Part shown: positions 46,190 through 55,938 of the stretch, one piece after another | Layout: every line of letters begins with the position of its first letter | Position numbering within the stretch: position 1 is the first letter of the stretch | NCBI RefSeq assembly: GCF_030409715.1 | Contig: NZ_JAUFQI010000001.1 | Span: 1,171,001 to 1,235,000, forward strand | Direction: 5' to 3' | Source: Reinekea marina | GTDB lineage: Bacteria > Pseudomonadota > Gammaproteobacteria > Pseudomonadales > Natronospirillaceae | DNA length: 64,000 nt | Translations under genes and position numbers: made by a program | Notes under the pieces: generated by a model | What the model saw: only the letters and a program-made list of their open reading frames with translations | Database searches by the model: none | What the model was told of the DNA's origin: nothing

Positions 46190-46597
46190 TTAGTTATCGC
46201 GGAAATTGCGCTCTTTCATCTCTTGGCGCTGCTTTTCTTCTGCGCAAAGCGTGGCCGTTGGGCGTAGCAATAAACGTTTAATGCCAATCTCTTCGCCCGT
46301 GACTTCACAATAACCGAAGTCATCTTTATCGATGCGCTTAATGGCTTGCTCGATCTTTGGTAATAATTTGGTTTGCCGGTCTAAAAAACGCAAAGCCATA
46401 CGACGTTCTTCTTCGATGGCGGCTTTGTCTAGCTCGTCAGGTTCATTTTCAAAACTTGCGAGCTGTGCACGAGCAGCGGCTAATGATTCACGAACTTCTT
46501 TAGCTTGTTCTTCTAACAAGCTACGAAAAAACTCACGTTGAGCTTCGTTCATGTATTCATCTTCTGGTGCGGCTAACATTTGTTCACGTGTCAGCAT
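46190..46597 (-). CDS. dksA: DksA-family RNA polymerase-binding factor lacking two zinc cysteines
   Basis: The 135-residue product has the DksA coiled coil with the tip motif conserved: D54, D57 and A59 in PDELDKAAIEEE align with D71, D74 and A76 of E. coli. The C-terminal globular segment reads FGYCEVTGEEIGIKRL...ATLCAEEK. Only C97 and C118 remain of the four zinc ligands; T100 and E121 replace the others. This pattern resembles Pseudomonas DksA2, which works without zinc. It should modulate RNA polymerase with ppGpp. Whether a zinc-binding DksA exists elsewhere cannot be seen. Confidence 0.88.
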   Translation of the reverse strand: MLTREQMLAAPEDEYMNEAQREFFRSLLEEQAKEVRESLAAARAQLASFENEPDELDKAAIEEERRMALRFLDRQTKLLPKIEQAIKRIDKDDFGYCEVTGEEIGIKRLLLRPTATLCAEEKQRQEMKERNFRDN

Positions 46598-46633
46598 AGC
46601 GTCCTTCCCATTTCAGCGATTCGGTAGTTTAAC

Positions 46634-46652
46634 ATGTGTTAAATAGACACAT
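46634..46652. promoter_or_regulatory. inverted repeat upstream of dksA
   Basis: ATGTGT (46634-46639) and ACACAT (46647-46652) flank a 7-base spacer, 37 bases upstream of dksA. It may be an operator; the binding protein is unknown. Confidence 0.35.
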
Positions 46653-46770
46653 CTTAAAGGTAGCGAACACGGTTTATAATATCTATATCTTTTGTGTAGT
46701 TTAGCCTAAAAAATGCGGCCAAACAGACCTAAGTCAACTATCAGTCGTCAAAGGATCGCGCATCATATAT

Positions 46771-46808
46771 CATTGATTCTTATGTTAAAACATAAATTCT
46801 CATTGATT
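46771..46808. promoter_or_regulatory. palindrome and direct repeats upstream of purU
   Basis: TTATGTT-AA-AACATAA (46780-46795) is a perfect palindrome. It is flanked by two copies of CATTGATT (46771-46778 and 46801-46808), 30 bases apart. The block ends 47 bases before purU and looks like an operator region. No known consensus was matched. Confidence 0.4.
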
Positions 46809-46855
46809 TGTGTTCATTTTTCCAATCTTGACGATTAATCTACAACGGAGACACT

Positions 46856-47710
46856 ATGGAGCGCGTTTATCGTCTGGTGATGTCTAGCCCAGATCGAGTA
46901 GGTATTGTTGCTCGGGTAGCCAGCTTTTTGGCCCAATATAATGGCAGTATTTTAGAAGCAAACCACCACGCCGACCTTGAGCAGGGCTGGTTTTTTATGC
47001 GAAACGAAATTAAGGCAAGCTCTTTGCCATTCAGTGCGGGTAAGTTAGCTGAGATGTTCGCTCCGATCGCTGCCGATTTAGACATGACCTTTGAAGTCAC
47101 CGATACCGATGTAAAAAAACGTGTCGTTTTAATGTGCAGCCGAGACAGCCACTGCTTAGCGGATATACTTAATCGCTGGCACAGTGGTGATTTACCCTGC
47201 GATATTCCTTGTGTGATTTCAAATCATGAAGATTTACGCAGCCTAGTTGAATGGCATGGAATTCCATTTTTCCACGTCCCGGTAGATCCTTCAAACAAGG
47301 CACCTCACTTTGCTGAAGTCGAGCGCTTAGTTGCTGAGCATAAAGCCGATGCATTAGTGCTGGCTCGCTATATGCAAATTTTACCAGAAGCGTTGTGTTC
47401 TTTACTTCCAAATAAAATTATTAACATTCATCATAGTTTTTTACCTTCATTTATCGGTGCTCGTCCTTATCATCAGGCACAAGAGCGAGGGGTGAAATTG
47501 ATCGGGGCAACTTGCCACTACGTAACCAGCGATTTAGATGCAGGTCCAATCATCGATCAAGACGTGGTTCGAATATCTCATCGAGACACAGTTGAAGACA
47601 TGGTGAGATTAGGCAAAGACTGTGAAAAGACAGTATTGGCAAGAGGATTGCGCTGGCATCTTGAAGATAGAATATTAGTTCACGGTAATAAAACCGTTGT
47701 GTTTTCATAA
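46856..47710 (+). CDS. purU: formyltetrahydrofolate deformylase
   Basis: The 284-residue product has an N-terminal ACT domain (YRLVMSSPDRVGIVARVASFL, about residues 5-80) and a C-terminal formyl-transferase-fold hydrolase domain. The latter has the catalytic INIHHSFLPSFIGARPYHQA and YVTSDLDAGPIIDQD segments. It releases formate from 10-formyl-THF to balance one-carbon units and supply formate for purine synthesis. ACGGAG precedes the ATG. The porin-like gene starts 17 bases downstream and may be cotranscribed. Confidence 0.95.
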   Translation: MERVYRLVMSSPDRVGIVARVASFLAQYNGSILEANHHADLEQGWFFMRNEIKASSLPFSAGKLAEMFAPIAADLDMTFEVTDTDVKKRVVLMCSRDSHCLADILNRWHSGDLPCDIPCVISNHEDLRSLVEWHGIPFFHVPVDPSNKAPHFAEVERLVAEHKADALVLARYMQILPEALCSLLPNKIINIHHSFLPSFIGARPYHQAQERGVKLIGATCHYVTSDLDAGPIIDQDVVRISHRDTVEDMVRLGKDCEKTVLARGLRWHLEDRILVHGNKTVVFS

Positions 47711-47727
47711 AGTTTGATAGGGTTACC

Positions 47728-48594
47728 ATGTTAAAGAAAGTATTTAGTATTTCTGGGCTTACCGTTGCATTGCAAATGGCAGCGCCCGCGTTCGCCATTC
47801 AGGCTCAGCCTTCTGGTCAGGTACAAATTCAAGCCGCTTATGTTTCAGAGGCCATTAATGATCACAATTGGCTGGTGCAAATGCCAAACACCTATATAGG
47901 TGTCAGTGCGTTAGAGTCGTTGCCAAGTGGGACATTTCGGGCGCATTGGCGGGCCGGGTTCGAGCCATTTGCCGATGAATTGACCTTAGATCAACAGCAA
48001 ATGTACGTGCAATGGCAGCAAGGTGCATTTGCGCTCTGGGGCGGTGAATTGCCAACCTTAGAATCCGTTTTAATTGAATCAGAAATGAGCACTTTGGTGT
48101 CGGCAGCACGCGGCGGGTTAGCGGTGGCAAATTACATCGTTCCTACCGAGAAAAAAGCCCTTCGAGCCGATTTTCAATCCAATGAAGCGGTTCTGTTTAC
48201 AGGGCAGTGGGTTTTTGATGAAACGAAAACGGACCAGCAATGGAGTATTGGCGCGGTTGTGCAGTCGCCAGAAGGCTCAATAGCCACCACTTACCGACAA
48301 ACTGAAGCAGGAAATAACCAGTGGGGTACCAGACTGAGATGGGTCAGTGGTACCACAACCTTTTTTGCCGCTACGTTATACGAAGAGTCTTTATTGGCTT
48401 GGGATGTTGGATTGCAGATTCAAGGTGCTCGCGCTATGAGCTTTGTAAATTATAGTGTTGATGGTGATGAAGACGGTTTATGGCGATTAGGTTTGCACCA
48501 AAATTTAACCCAATCGTTAATCAACTTTTCAGAAATAGTATGGGATGCCGACGCTAACCTGCAGTGGTCAACTGGGTTTCAACTTAAGTTTTGA
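47728..48594 (+). CDS. outer-membrane porin-like beta-barrel protein
   Basis: The 288-residue product has a signal peptide ending at about AFA (residue 23). Alternating polar and hydrophobic strands follow (YIGVSALESL, LTLDQQQMYVQWQQGAFALWGGELP), with the last residue an aromatic Phe, typical of proteins inserted by Bam. I do not recognise a specific porin family; the LWGGELPTLESVL region recalls diffusion porins. Its stop lies directly against the mltF stop on the other strand. Confidence 0.6.
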   Translation: MLKKVFSISGLTVALQMAAPAFAIQAQPSGQVQIQAAYVSEAINDHNWLVQMPNTYIGVSALESLPSGTFRAHWRAGFEPFADELTLDQQQMYVQWQQGAFALWGGELPTLESVLIESEMSTLVSAARGGLAVANYIVPTEKKALRADFQSNEAVLFTGQWVFDETKTDQQWSIGAVVQSPEGSIATTYRQTEAGNNQWGTRLRWVSGTTTFFAATLYEESLLAWDVGLQIQGARAMSFVNYSVDGDEDGLWRLGLHQNLTQSLINFSEIVWDADANLQWSTGFQLKF

Positions 48595-50031
48595 TCACAA
48601 CCCTTGAAATATAGGGACTTCGGCCTCGGGTAATTGATCGAGGCGATCGGGCTGAATGCTATCGCCTTCTTTCGGGAAGGCTTTTTTCATCTTCTCATAA
48701 TATTGTCGAATATTACCAACATACACTACAGGCTCATTGCCTCGAGCGTAACCATAAGTAGTCCATGGGTAGTAAGACTTTAACGCTAGCTTGGGTAAGC
48801 TTTTTCTAACGTCAATCCAAATATTGGGGTTGCCGCCTTCAATCTCTGTAATTTTCCTAGCATCTTCAACATGCCCTGCGCCTACGTTATAGGCAGCTAA
48901 CGCAAACCATGTTCTGTCTGGTTCAGTTATTTGTTCAGGCACTCGATCTATAAGTCGACTTAAATAACGGCTGCCTGCGTCTATGGATTGCTGTGGGTCG
49001 GATCTATTGGATATACCCATGTCTTTAGCGGTCGCTTGAGTCACCATCATGATGCCTCGTACGCCAGTGGGTGAAACGGCATTAGCTCGCCAATGACTTT
49101 CTTGGTAGGCGACGGCGGCGAGTAAACGCCAATCGAGATTGTTTTGCTCTGCGTATTGTTCAAACCAGGCTCGGTATCTGGGCAGTCTGGACGCCATATG
49201 GCGTTCAAATGTTCGATTATCGACAAAATCAAACTCACCCGCATGGCCAAAATAGCGGTCGATCATTTGCACCATCAGCCCCGAGTCTTGAATACTTTTT
49301 ATCGTATTGTTTACTTTGGAAAGTAGGGTTCCATCATGGTTGGAATGAAATAAAATTCTAATATCGCGAGAAGGGCTTTCGATAGGGAAAAACAAAAGAT
49401 CTGGGAATACGGTTTGTTGAAGATGAAAATCTCTTTCATCGAGCAAAATTAAATCCAGTGAACCAATGTCGACCAATGTCATTAATTCTGCACTGAGTCG
49501 GCCAGGCTCGTATTGAATTTCCAAATTTGGGTATTGAGATTTTAACTGTTGCGCGGGGAGAGCGTGGGCTAATGGATCGAGTATACCGGCGACTAATTCA
49601 TCACCCGTTTCAAAGTCGGTGTTTTTTTTGCGAACTATCCCCAGTGATGTGACGTAATAGGGCAGGCTTTTTTGAAATAAATCCGAAGGGTTACTTGTTC
49701 CGGTTATGGCCATATCAACAGCACCTACTTCGAGGGCTTGGTATAGATCATCGAGATTACGAACCGCAAAGGTTGAGATGGAAATGCCTAATTGCGTTTC
49801 AATTTCTTCTAAAATCCCCCGTTCAAACCCTGATATTTCTTGACCGACAGGCCAGTAAATCCCTTCGCTTTCGCGAACAGCGACGATAATTTCATTGCGA
49901 TCAACAATCTGATCCCACTGCGTTCGCCACGTAAAGCCTTTGATAATCAAGCTTCCGCTGACAACAACAAAGAACACGGCCGCAAAAAGCAGCATCAGTG
50001 TTTTAAATGGGTTTACAAAATAAAAACGCAT
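48595..50031 (-). CDS. mltF: membrane-bound lytic murein transglycosylase F
   Basis: The 478-residue product has an N-terminal membrane/signal segment, then an SBP_bac_3-like domain (about 45-270). The C-terminal SLT family-1 lytic transglycosylase domain has catalytic E311 (AVAYQESHW) and [16 protein letters not shown]. It cleaves peptidoglycan to 1,6-anhydro products. The gene is divergent from purL, an arrangement conserved in E. coli. No lipobox is present in the N-terminus ([11 protein letters not shown]). Confidence 0.93.
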   Translation of the reverse strand: MRFYFVNPFKTLMLLFAAVFFVVVSGSLIIKGFTWRTQWDQIVDRNEIIVAVRESEGIYWPVGQEISGFERGILEEIETQLGISISTFAVRNLDDLYQALEVGAVDMAITGTSNPSDLFQKSLPYYVTSLGIVRKKNTDFETGDELVAGILDPLAHALPAQQLKSQYPNLEIQYEPGRLSAELMTLVDIGSLDLILLDERDFHLQQTVFPDLLFFPIESPSRDIRILFHSNHDGTLLSKVNNTIKSIQDSGLMVQMIDRYFGHAGEFDFVDNRTFERHMASRLPRYRAWFEQYAEQNNLDWRLLAAVAYQESHWRANAVSPTGVRGIMMVTQATAKDMGISNRSDPQQSIDAGSRYLSRLIDRVPEQITEPDRTWFALAAYNVGAGHVEDARKITEIEGGNPNIWIDVRKSLPKLALKSYYPWTTYGYARGNEPVVYVGNIRQYYEKMKKAFPKEGDSIQPDRLDQLPEAEVPIFQGL

Positions 50032-50137
50032 CCGAAGTATTTACTGCCTCATTCACTGCCATTTTAACTCGAAATCTATTACTATACCGCCGATTTTCAG
50101 ACCCCATCAATCCCAACTGTTTGGACAGGTTTATTTG

Positions 50138-53100
50138 ATGCTGACGCTTCCTGGTAATACCGCACTTTCTCAATTTCGCCGTGAAAAATTAACGGCTCAA
50201 CTTCAATCCCTCGTGCCTGAGATTGTAGACTGCTATGCGCAGTACGTGCATTTTGCACAACTACTCAAGCCATTAACAGATTATGAGCTTACTGTGCTCG
50301 ATCAACTGTTGCATTACGGGCCAAGTGCCTCAGGTGAAACGGTTGAAGGCGAAAGCGTTTGGGTTACACCACGACAAGGTACTATTTCACCTTGGTCAAC
50401 GAAAGCCACCGACATTGCTCATAATAGCGCTTTATCTAATGTTAAGCGACTTGAGCGCGGTGTTCGCTACGTATTGAAATCAGAACAGCCTTTGTCGGAA
50501 GAACAAATTAAAGTGGCATCGGCTGCGTTATTCGATCGAATGACTGAATCTGTTTATTTCAATGAACCAACGGCCAATACCTTGTTTGCAGAACAAGAGC
50601 CAGCACCTTTAACGACAGTAGATATTCTTCAAGGTGGTAAGGCGGCATTAGAAACCGCAAATTCTCAATTAGGGTTGGCACTAGCAAGCGATGAAATTGA
50701 ATATTTAGTCGCATCTTACACTGCGTTAAATCGTAACCCAACCGATGTTGAATTGATGATGTTTGCACAGGCAAACTCTGAACATTGTCGCCACAAAATT
50801 TTTAATGCCAGTTGGATCATCGATGGCGAAGAATCGCCTTGGTCGTTGTTCAAAATGATCAAAAACACCTACGAAAATAATAGCGAAGGTGTGCTGTCAG
50901 CATACAAAGACAATGCCGCCGTGTTTTCAGGCTTTAATGGCAAACGCTTTTACACCAACGATCAGCATCAGTACGGTTACAACGAAGAAAATATTCATAT
51001 TTTATTTAAAGTTGAAACCCATAACCACCCAACGGCCATTGCACCTTTTGCAGGAGCGGCCACAGGTTCAGGTGGTGAAATTCGTGATGAAGGCGCAACA
51101 GGTATGGGCGGTAAGCCGAAAGCCGGTTTAGCTGGCTTCAGTGTGTCCGATCTTCGCATTCCTGGTTTCGAGCAACCGTGGGAAAGTTACTACGGCAAAC
51201 CCGCGCGTATTGTGAGCGCACTCGATATTATGATCGAAGGTCCTTTAGGGGGAGCCGCATTTAACAATGAATTTGGCCGCCCTAATTTAGTCGGTTACTT
51301 CCGCACTTATGAAGCATCGGCTGCAGGCGCAAACGGTACAGAGATTCGCGGTTATCATAAACCGATCATGATTGCTGGTGGATACGGAAACATCAAAGAA
51401 GAGCATGTTGAAAAAGCGTGGGATAACATTCCCGTTGGCGCGCAATTGATTGTGCTCGGTGGGCCAGCCATGCAAATTGGTTTAGGCGGAGGCGCGGCCA
51501 GTTCAGTTGACAGTGCAGAAGGCAACGAAGATTTAGATTTTGCTTCGGTGCAACGTGGGAATCCAGAAATGGAACGCCGCTGCCAAGAAGTTATTGATCG
51601 ATGCTGGGAATTGGGAGATAACAATCCTATCGCCTTCATACATGATGTCGGTGCAGGCGGTTTATCAAATGCGATGCCGGAGCTTGTCGCCGATGGCGGT
51701 CGTGGCGGTAAATTTGAATTGCGCGATATTCCAAATGATGAACCGGGCATGTCGCCGTTGGCGGTCTGGTCGAACGAATCACAAGAACGTTATGTTTTGG
51801 CTGTAACGCCAGAACAAATGCCTGTTTTCGAAGCACTGTGCAAACGCGAGCGTTGCCCATATGCCGTAATTGGTGAAGCGAATGACAGTGCAAACCTAGT
51901 CGTGAGTGATTCGCATTTTAATAACAACGCTGTCGATATGCCACTCGACGTATTGTTAGGCAAGCCACCTAAAATGCAGCGCGCATTCGATCGTGTAGAA
52001 TTTAAGAAAGATACTTTTACTACGCACAATTTAGATATTAACGACACTATAGAGCGTGTGCTGCGATTACCTGCTGTGGCGAGTAAAAGCTTTTTAATAA
52101 CCATTGGTGATCGTTCGATAACAGGTATGGTCGCACGCGATCAAATGGTAGGGCCTTGGCAAATTCCAGTAGCGAACGCGGCAGTGACTACCTCTGGTTT
52201 TGAGTCTTATACGGGTGAAGCGATGGCAATGGGTGAGCGTACCCCAGTTGCTGTAATCAACCCAGCGGCCTCTGGCCGTTTAGCAGTTGCAGAAACGTTA
52301 ACGAACATTGCTTCAACTTATATCGGTGAAATGAAAAACGTTCGTCTCTCGGCAAACTGGATGGCCGCCGCCGGCCACCCAGGAGAAGACGAAGCGTTAT
52401 ACGATACCGTAAAAGCGGTTGGCTTAGAGTTATGCCCAGCGTTAGATTTAACGATCCCTGTGGGCAAAGATTCAATGTCTATGCGAACCACTTGGCAAGA
52501 AGACGGAAAAGAAAAATCGGTCACTTCGCCGTTGAGTCTAATTGTTACTGGCGGTGCACCGGTGAAAGATGTGCGCTTAACGGTTACACCTGAAATTAAA
52601 ACGAATAAAGGTGAGACCGATTTAGTATTGATAGATTTAGGTAAAGGGCAAAACCGCTTGGCGGGCAGTGCACTTGCTCAGGTGTATCGAAAAGTAGGTG
52701 ATGAAGCACCCGATGTTGATGATGCTGAAGATTTGAAAGCTTTCTGGGCTGTCATCCAAGGTTTATTGCAAGATCAAAAACTATTGGCCTACCATGACCG
52801 CTCCGATGGCGGCGTGTTTGTCACTTTAGCCGAAATGGCGTTTGCAGGCCGAACCGGTGTCGATATTGCGACTGATCGATTTGCTGGCGACGATGTTATG
52901 GCGGCTTTATTCAGTGAAGAGTTGGGCGCAGTTATACAAGTTAAACAATCTGAGACTGAATCTGTGTTGGCTCAATTTAATGCAGCAGGCTTGGCTGAAT
53001 GTGTGAGTGTTATTGGTTGCCCAAATGATGATGACTTGGTGCGCATTACCGCCGATGACGATGAGCTTTATGTGAAGCCGCGAACCGACTTATTACGTAT

Positions 53101-54037
53101 GTGGAGCGAAACCAGTTTCCGCATTCAATCGCTACGTGATAATGAAAAATGCGCGCAACAAGAATACGATTCGTTACTCGATGCGAACGATCCTGGCTTA
53201 CATGCTGAGTTAAGTTTTGACCCAGCACAAGACATTGCCGCGCCGTTTATTGCAAAGGGTGTTCGTCCTAAAATGGCCATTTTGAGAGAGCAGGGTGTAA
53301 ACGGGCAAATTGAAATGGCGGCGGCTTTTGATCGCGCAGGTTTTGATTCGATAGACGTTCACATGAGTGACATTTTATCGGGCTCGGTTACCCTTGATCA
53401 ATTCAGCGGGTTAGTGGCCTGTGGTGGCTTCTCATACGGTGATGTATTAGGTGCCGGTGAAGGTTGGGCAAAATCGATTTTATTTAACGAGGGTGCCAAG
53501 CAGCAGTTCAAAGACTTCTTTGCCGATCAATCTAAGTTTGCATTGGGCGTTTGTAATGGGTGTCAGATGCTTTCCAATTTACGGTCCATCATTGATGGCA
53601 CGGATCATTGGCCGCACTTTGTTCGCAATGAATCTGAGCAGTTTGAAGCTCGCGTGGCGATGGTTGAAGTACCAGAGTCTCCGTCAATCTTTTTGACGGG
53701 CATGGCGGGCTCTAAAATGCCGATTGCGGTGGCTCATGGTGAAGGTCGTGCGGAATATAAAGACGAGGCGCATCAAAACCTAGCCGCGCAAAGTGGTTTA
53801 GTTGCGCTCCAGTATGTTGATAATTACGGTAAGGTGACTGAGCAATACCCGGCGAACCCGAACGGTTCGGCTTTGGGTATGAACGGTTTTACCACCCCCG
53901 ATGGTCGTATCACCATTATGATGCCACACCCAGAGCGTGTGTTCCGTTCCGTGACTAATTCGTGGGCACCAGAAGTCTGGGATGAAGACGGCGCTTGGAT
54001 TCGTATGTTCCGCAACGCTCGCGCTTGGGTTAAGTAA
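50138..54037 (+). CDS. purL: phosphoribosylformylglycinamidine synthase
   Basis: The 1299-residue enzyme is the large, single-chain form of FGAM synthase. It has an N-terminal domain, an AIRS-type synthetase core ([32 protein letters not shown] abbreviated, near residue 295) and a C-terminal glutaminase. The glutaminase nucleophile is C1139 (GVCNGCQM), and its His is in [10 protein letters not shown]. It catalyses the fourth purine step. A TTG at 50135 is in frame, but the following ATG is the likelier start. The 106-base region shared with divergent mltF contains no clear operator. Confidence 0.95.
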   Translation: MLTLPGNTALSQFRREKLTAQLQSLVPEIVDCYAQYVHFAQLLKPLTDYELTVLDQLLHYGPSASGETVEGESVWVTPRQGTISPWSTKATDIAHNSALSNVKRLERGVRYVLKSEQPLSEEQIKVASAALFDRMTESVYFNEPTANTLFAEQEPAPLTTVDILQGGKAALETANSQLGLALASDEIEYLVASYTALNRNPTDVELMMFAQANSEHCRHKIFNASWIIDGEESPWSLFKMIKNTYENNSEGVLSAYKDNAAVFSGFNGKRFYTNDQHQYGYNEENIHILFKVETHNHPTAIAPFAGAATGSGGEIRDEGATGMGGKPKAGLAGFSVSDLRIPGFEQPWESYYGKPARIVSALDIMIEGPLGGAAFNNEFGRPNLVGYFRTYEASAAGANGTEIRGYHKPIMIAGGYGNIKEEHVEKAWDNIPVGAQLIVLGGPAMQIGLGGGAASSVDSAEGNEDLDFASVQRGNPEMERRCQEVIDRCWELGDNNPIAFIHDVGAGGLSNAMPELVADGGRGGKFELRDIPNDEPGMSPLAVWSNESQERYVLAVTPEQMPVFEALCKRERCPYAVIGEANDSANLVVSDSHFNNNAVDMPLDVLLGKPPKMQRAFDRVEFKKDTFTTHNLDINDTIERVLRLPAVASKSFLITIGDRSITGMVARDQMVGPWQIPVANAAVTTSGFESYTGEAMAMGERTPVAVINPAASGRLAVAETLTNIASTYIGEMKNVRLSANWMAAAGHPGEDEALYDTVKAVGLELCPALDLTIPVGKDSMSMRTTWQEDGKEKSVTSPLSLIVTGGAPVKDVRLTVTPEIKTNKGETDLVLIDLGKGQNRLAGSALAQVYRKVGDEAPDVDDAEDLKAFWAVIQGLLQDQKLLAYHDRSDGGVFVTLAEMAFAGRTGVDIATDRFAGDDVMAALFSEELGAVIQVKQSETESVLAQFNAAGLAECVSVIGCPNDDDLVRITADDDELYVKPRTDLLRMWSETSFRIQSLRDNEKCAQQEYDSLLDANDPGLHAELSFDPAQDIAAPFIAKGVRPKMAILREQGVNGQIEMAAAFDRAGFDSIDVHMSDILSGSVTLDQFSGLVACGGFSYGDVLGAGEGWAKSILFNEGAKQQFKDFFADQSKFALGVCNGCQMLSNLRSIIDGTDHWPHFVRNESEQFEARVAMVEVPESPSIFLTGMAGSKMPIAVAHGEGRAEYKDEAHQNLAAQSGLVALQYVDNYGKVTEQYPANPNGSALGMNGFTTPDGRITIMMPHPERVFRSVTNSWAPEVWDEDGAWIRMFRNARAWVK

Positions 54038-54042
54038 GTTTC

Positions 54043-54393
54043 ATGGCTGAGTTTTTTCTGGTTTTTGTCGTTACGTTTTTGGTCGTGGGTGGTGTCGCCC
54101 TAGCCATGGCATTCGGCAAAAAACCAGTTTATCAGCCAGAAATCGAAGACCTTCAAGCCACGTTAACGCGCTTGCTTGAAGGTCAACTCACGCCAAACGA
54201 ATGGAACTTTTTCATCGACATGCCCATTCGTCACAACGAAGAACTCGATAACATCCGCCTACAATGCCAAAGCATTAACGAACTCTACGCACTAAGAGTC
54301 AGAAACAACCAAATTCGCTTCCGCGAAGAAGGCGAAATCAAACTCCGCTTCATTTTATCCAAACTAGAACAAGCCGGCAGCCGCAGCTTTTAA
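54043..54393 (+). CDS. small membrane-anchored hypothetical protein
   Basis: The 116-residue protein begins with one hydrophobic helix (FFLVFVVTFLVVGGVALAMAF). A cytoplasmic helical tail follows, with charged heptad-like spacing (PEIEDLQATLTRLLEG, HNEELDNIRLQCQSINELYALR). No known family was recognised. It begins five bases after purL and may be cotranscribed. The tail could form a coiled coil. Confidence 0.6.
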   Translation: MAEFFLVFVVTFLVVGGVALAMAFGKKPVYQPEIEDLQATLTRLLEGQLTPNEWNFFIDMPIRHNEELDNIRLQCQSINELYALRVRNNQIRFREEGEIKLRFILSKLEQAGSRSF

Positions 54394-54453
54394 TAAAAGC
54401 AAGATCGCTCAAAGCAACACAAAGGCGCGATGGCTTTAAGTGTTTAGACCCTG

Positions 54454-54483
54454 CTTGTAGCTTGAAGCTATTAACTTGCAGCT
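54454..54483. repeat. 30-bp direct repeat, copy A
   Basis: A 30-base sequence here recurs at 56317-56346 with 28 of 30 matches. Both copies include CTTGAAGCTATTAACTTGCA and lie on either side of the interrupted repeat and IS. It shows that the region is built of repeated non-coding modules. Confidence 0.8.
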
Positions 54484-54490
54484 TAATTCC

Positions 54491-54535
54491 CGCTTCGGTG
54501 GCGCGTTCCACTTCCGCGGGTCGCTGCTCGCGCAT
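54491..54535. repeat. dispersed repeat copy 2, left fragment
   Basis: This matches the first ~45 bases of the intact copy at 21970-22296 (CGCTT-GG-GGCG, CCACTTCCGC, TCGCTGC-CGCGCAT). The match stops at CGCGCAT, where the insertion element begins. Confidence 0.75.
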
Positions 54536-54540
54536 ATATG

Positions 54541-54824
54541 GACCCACCCCGTTTGCAAGACATATTTGATCATCATGTGAGAGAAAATCATTGCTCTCAT
54601 ATATCCGGCCTTTGACTGAAGGTGTTTTTGACCTCCTGGCCCCGATGGTTATCTGCGCTCAACCCCCTCATCATCCATACGGCCTCGAAGGCCAATGCGC
54701 GTGTAAGGGTTCGGATGAGCCGGTCTGACCTATCTCACCATCCGATCAATCTGTCTTTTGCAACTGAAGTGAAAGGTAATTACTTTCTCTTATTATATTG
54801 CCAGCCTTTGGCTGGCGTTTGCTT
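54541..54824 (-). ncRNA. candidate bridge RNA/seekRNA of the IS element
   Basis: IS1111-group elements encode a guide RNA downstream of the transposase. This non-coding region, read on the minus strand, can fold accordingly. One stem-loop has an outer stem AACCC/GGGTT (54711-54707 with 54665-54661) and an apical GGCC-UUCGA-GGCC (54693-54681). The 5' side of its internal loop is CGCGCAT (54701-54695) and the 3' side ATGGATG (54678-54672). These equal the left target top strand and right target bottom strand. Another stem uses TCGGATG/CATCCGA (54711-54717, 54739-54745). The transcript ends are unknown. Confidence 0.55.
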
Positions 54825-55841
54825 CTATACCGCTAAGCGGTAACTCTCTTCTCGGGCCATAACTACCCAAGCAATACGTGCTAGTTTATTAGCTACAGCG
54901 ACACAGGCTTTATTATGCCCGCGGCGCGCCAACAGTGCTTGTGCCCAACAACTGAAGCGATCGATCTTGCCGGCCGAATGCATGAGTACTGCGCGAGCAC
55001 CGTGTATCAATAGAGTGCGTAAGTAGCCGTTACCCCGTTTACTGATCCCAAGTAAACCTGCCTTGCCGCCACTGGCGTGTTGCCCAGGTACGAGGCCAAT
55101 CCACGCAGAAAAATGACGACCATTCACAAAGTTTTTGCCATCGCCTGCAGCCGCATACAATGCACTGGCGGTTATTGCGCCGATGCCCAACACGCCTTCT
55201 AGGCGTTTACAGGTCTCGTTCTCTTTGTTCACTGCTTTTATCCTTTGCTCGCAGATGTGCAGTCGTTGATCCAGTTCGTACAGCTCGTCGAGCAAGTCGG
55301 CAAAGAGCTCTCGTGCCATAACCGTTAAACCATTTTCTGCATCTTCTAATACTTCCGGCAATGTTCGGCGTACAGAGGCAATCCCTTGGTTAATCACAAT
55401 CCCATACTCCGCCAGTAACCCTCGTACCTGATTGACCAATCCGGTACGGGCCTTTTTAAGACGTTCACGGCGGCAGTGATAATTCTGTACATCTTGTTGC
55501 TCAATACTCTTGATAGGCACAAAGCGCATCGTTGGCCGCTGCGCGGCTTCAGCGATTGCCTCAGCATCGTTGTAGTCGTTTTTATTACCTTTTAAAAACG
55601 GCTTGACGTACTGCGGCGCGATAAGTTTGACCTGATGACCTTGCGCAATAAACGCCCACGCCCAGTAGTTGGCGCCGCCGCAGGCTTCCATCACAATTAA
55701 ACACGGATCTAAGTTTGCCATGTAAGCCAAAACCTCTTTTCGACGCAGCTGCTTTTTCTTAACCAGCTTGCCCATCCGGTTGGTAGCAAACAGATGAAAA
55801 ACAGACTTTGCAATATCTAACCCAATCGTTGTAATCTTCAT
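54825..55841 (-). CDS. IS110-family transposase (IS1111 group)
   Basis: From the ATG at 55841 the product has 338 residues, starting MKITTIGLDIAK. The RuvC-like DEDD domain shows D9, E52 (IVMEACGG), D89 and D92 (NKNDYNDAEA). A coiled-coil linker leads to the C-terminal Transposase_20 domain with GVLGIGAITASAL and the IS1111-typical GLVPGQHASGGK...ISKRGNGYLRTLLIHGARAV. It is a guide-RNA-dependent recombinase that excises a circle and inserts at a target. A TTG at 55880 is in frame, but GGAG nine bases before 55841 supports the ATG. The frame is intact, so the element may be active. Confidence 0.93.
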   Translation of the reverse strand: MKITTIGLDIAKSVFHLFATNRMGKLVKKKQLRRKEVLAYMANLDPCLIVMEACGGANYWAWAFIAQGHQVKLIAPQYVKPFLKGNKNDYNDAEAIAEAAQRPTMRFVPIKSIEQQDVQNYHCRRERLKKARTGLVNQVRGLLAEYGIVINQGIASVRRTLPEVLEDAENGLTVMARELFADLLDELYELDQRLHICEQRIKAVNKENETCKRLEGVLGIGAITASALYAAAGDGKNFVNGRHFSAWIGLVPGQHASGGKAGLLGISKRGNGYLRTLLIHGARAVLMHSAGKIDRFSCWAQALLARRGHNKACVAVANKLARIAWVVMAREESYRLAV

Positions 55842-55938
55842 ATCGACCCACTCCGCTTCTGTTAAATGGTTTGTGTTCAACTTCCATTTTGGCCCATTAT
55901 GAGGCCGATAGGGAAGTGGGGTGGGTCCATACCATTAT

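Larger units (their letters stand above)
54536..55938 (-). mobile_element. IS110-family (IS1111-group) insertion sequence, ~1403 bp
   Basis: The element carries one DEDD transposase gene on the minus strand. Inverted repeats ATGGACCCACCCC (54538-54550) and GGGGTGGGTCCAT (55918-55930) are slightly inside the ends, as IS1111-group elements have. The boundaries are set by comparing the flanks with the intact repeat copy: left flank ends CGCGCAT (54535) and right flank resumes CCATGCG (55939). AT occurs at both junctions, consistent with a 2-base core and no long target duplication. The boundaries may be off by 2 bases because of that AT. A ~290-base non-coding region lies between the transposase stop and the left end. 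Confidence 0.85.

Noticed and set aside
46672..46684. Zur-box-like TTATAATAT sequence upstream of dksA
   Set aside because: Only about 9 of 13 positions fit the Zur consensus and it overlaps a plausible -10 element, so it is not called.
50032..50137. PurR operator between mltF and purL
   Set aside because: No ACGCAAACG-like palindrome could be found; also absent before purH.
54622..54843. 73-codon plus-strand frame inside the IS non-coding end
   Set aside because: It overlaps the structured guide-RNA-like region and the transposase stop. No family resemblance or ribosome binding site.
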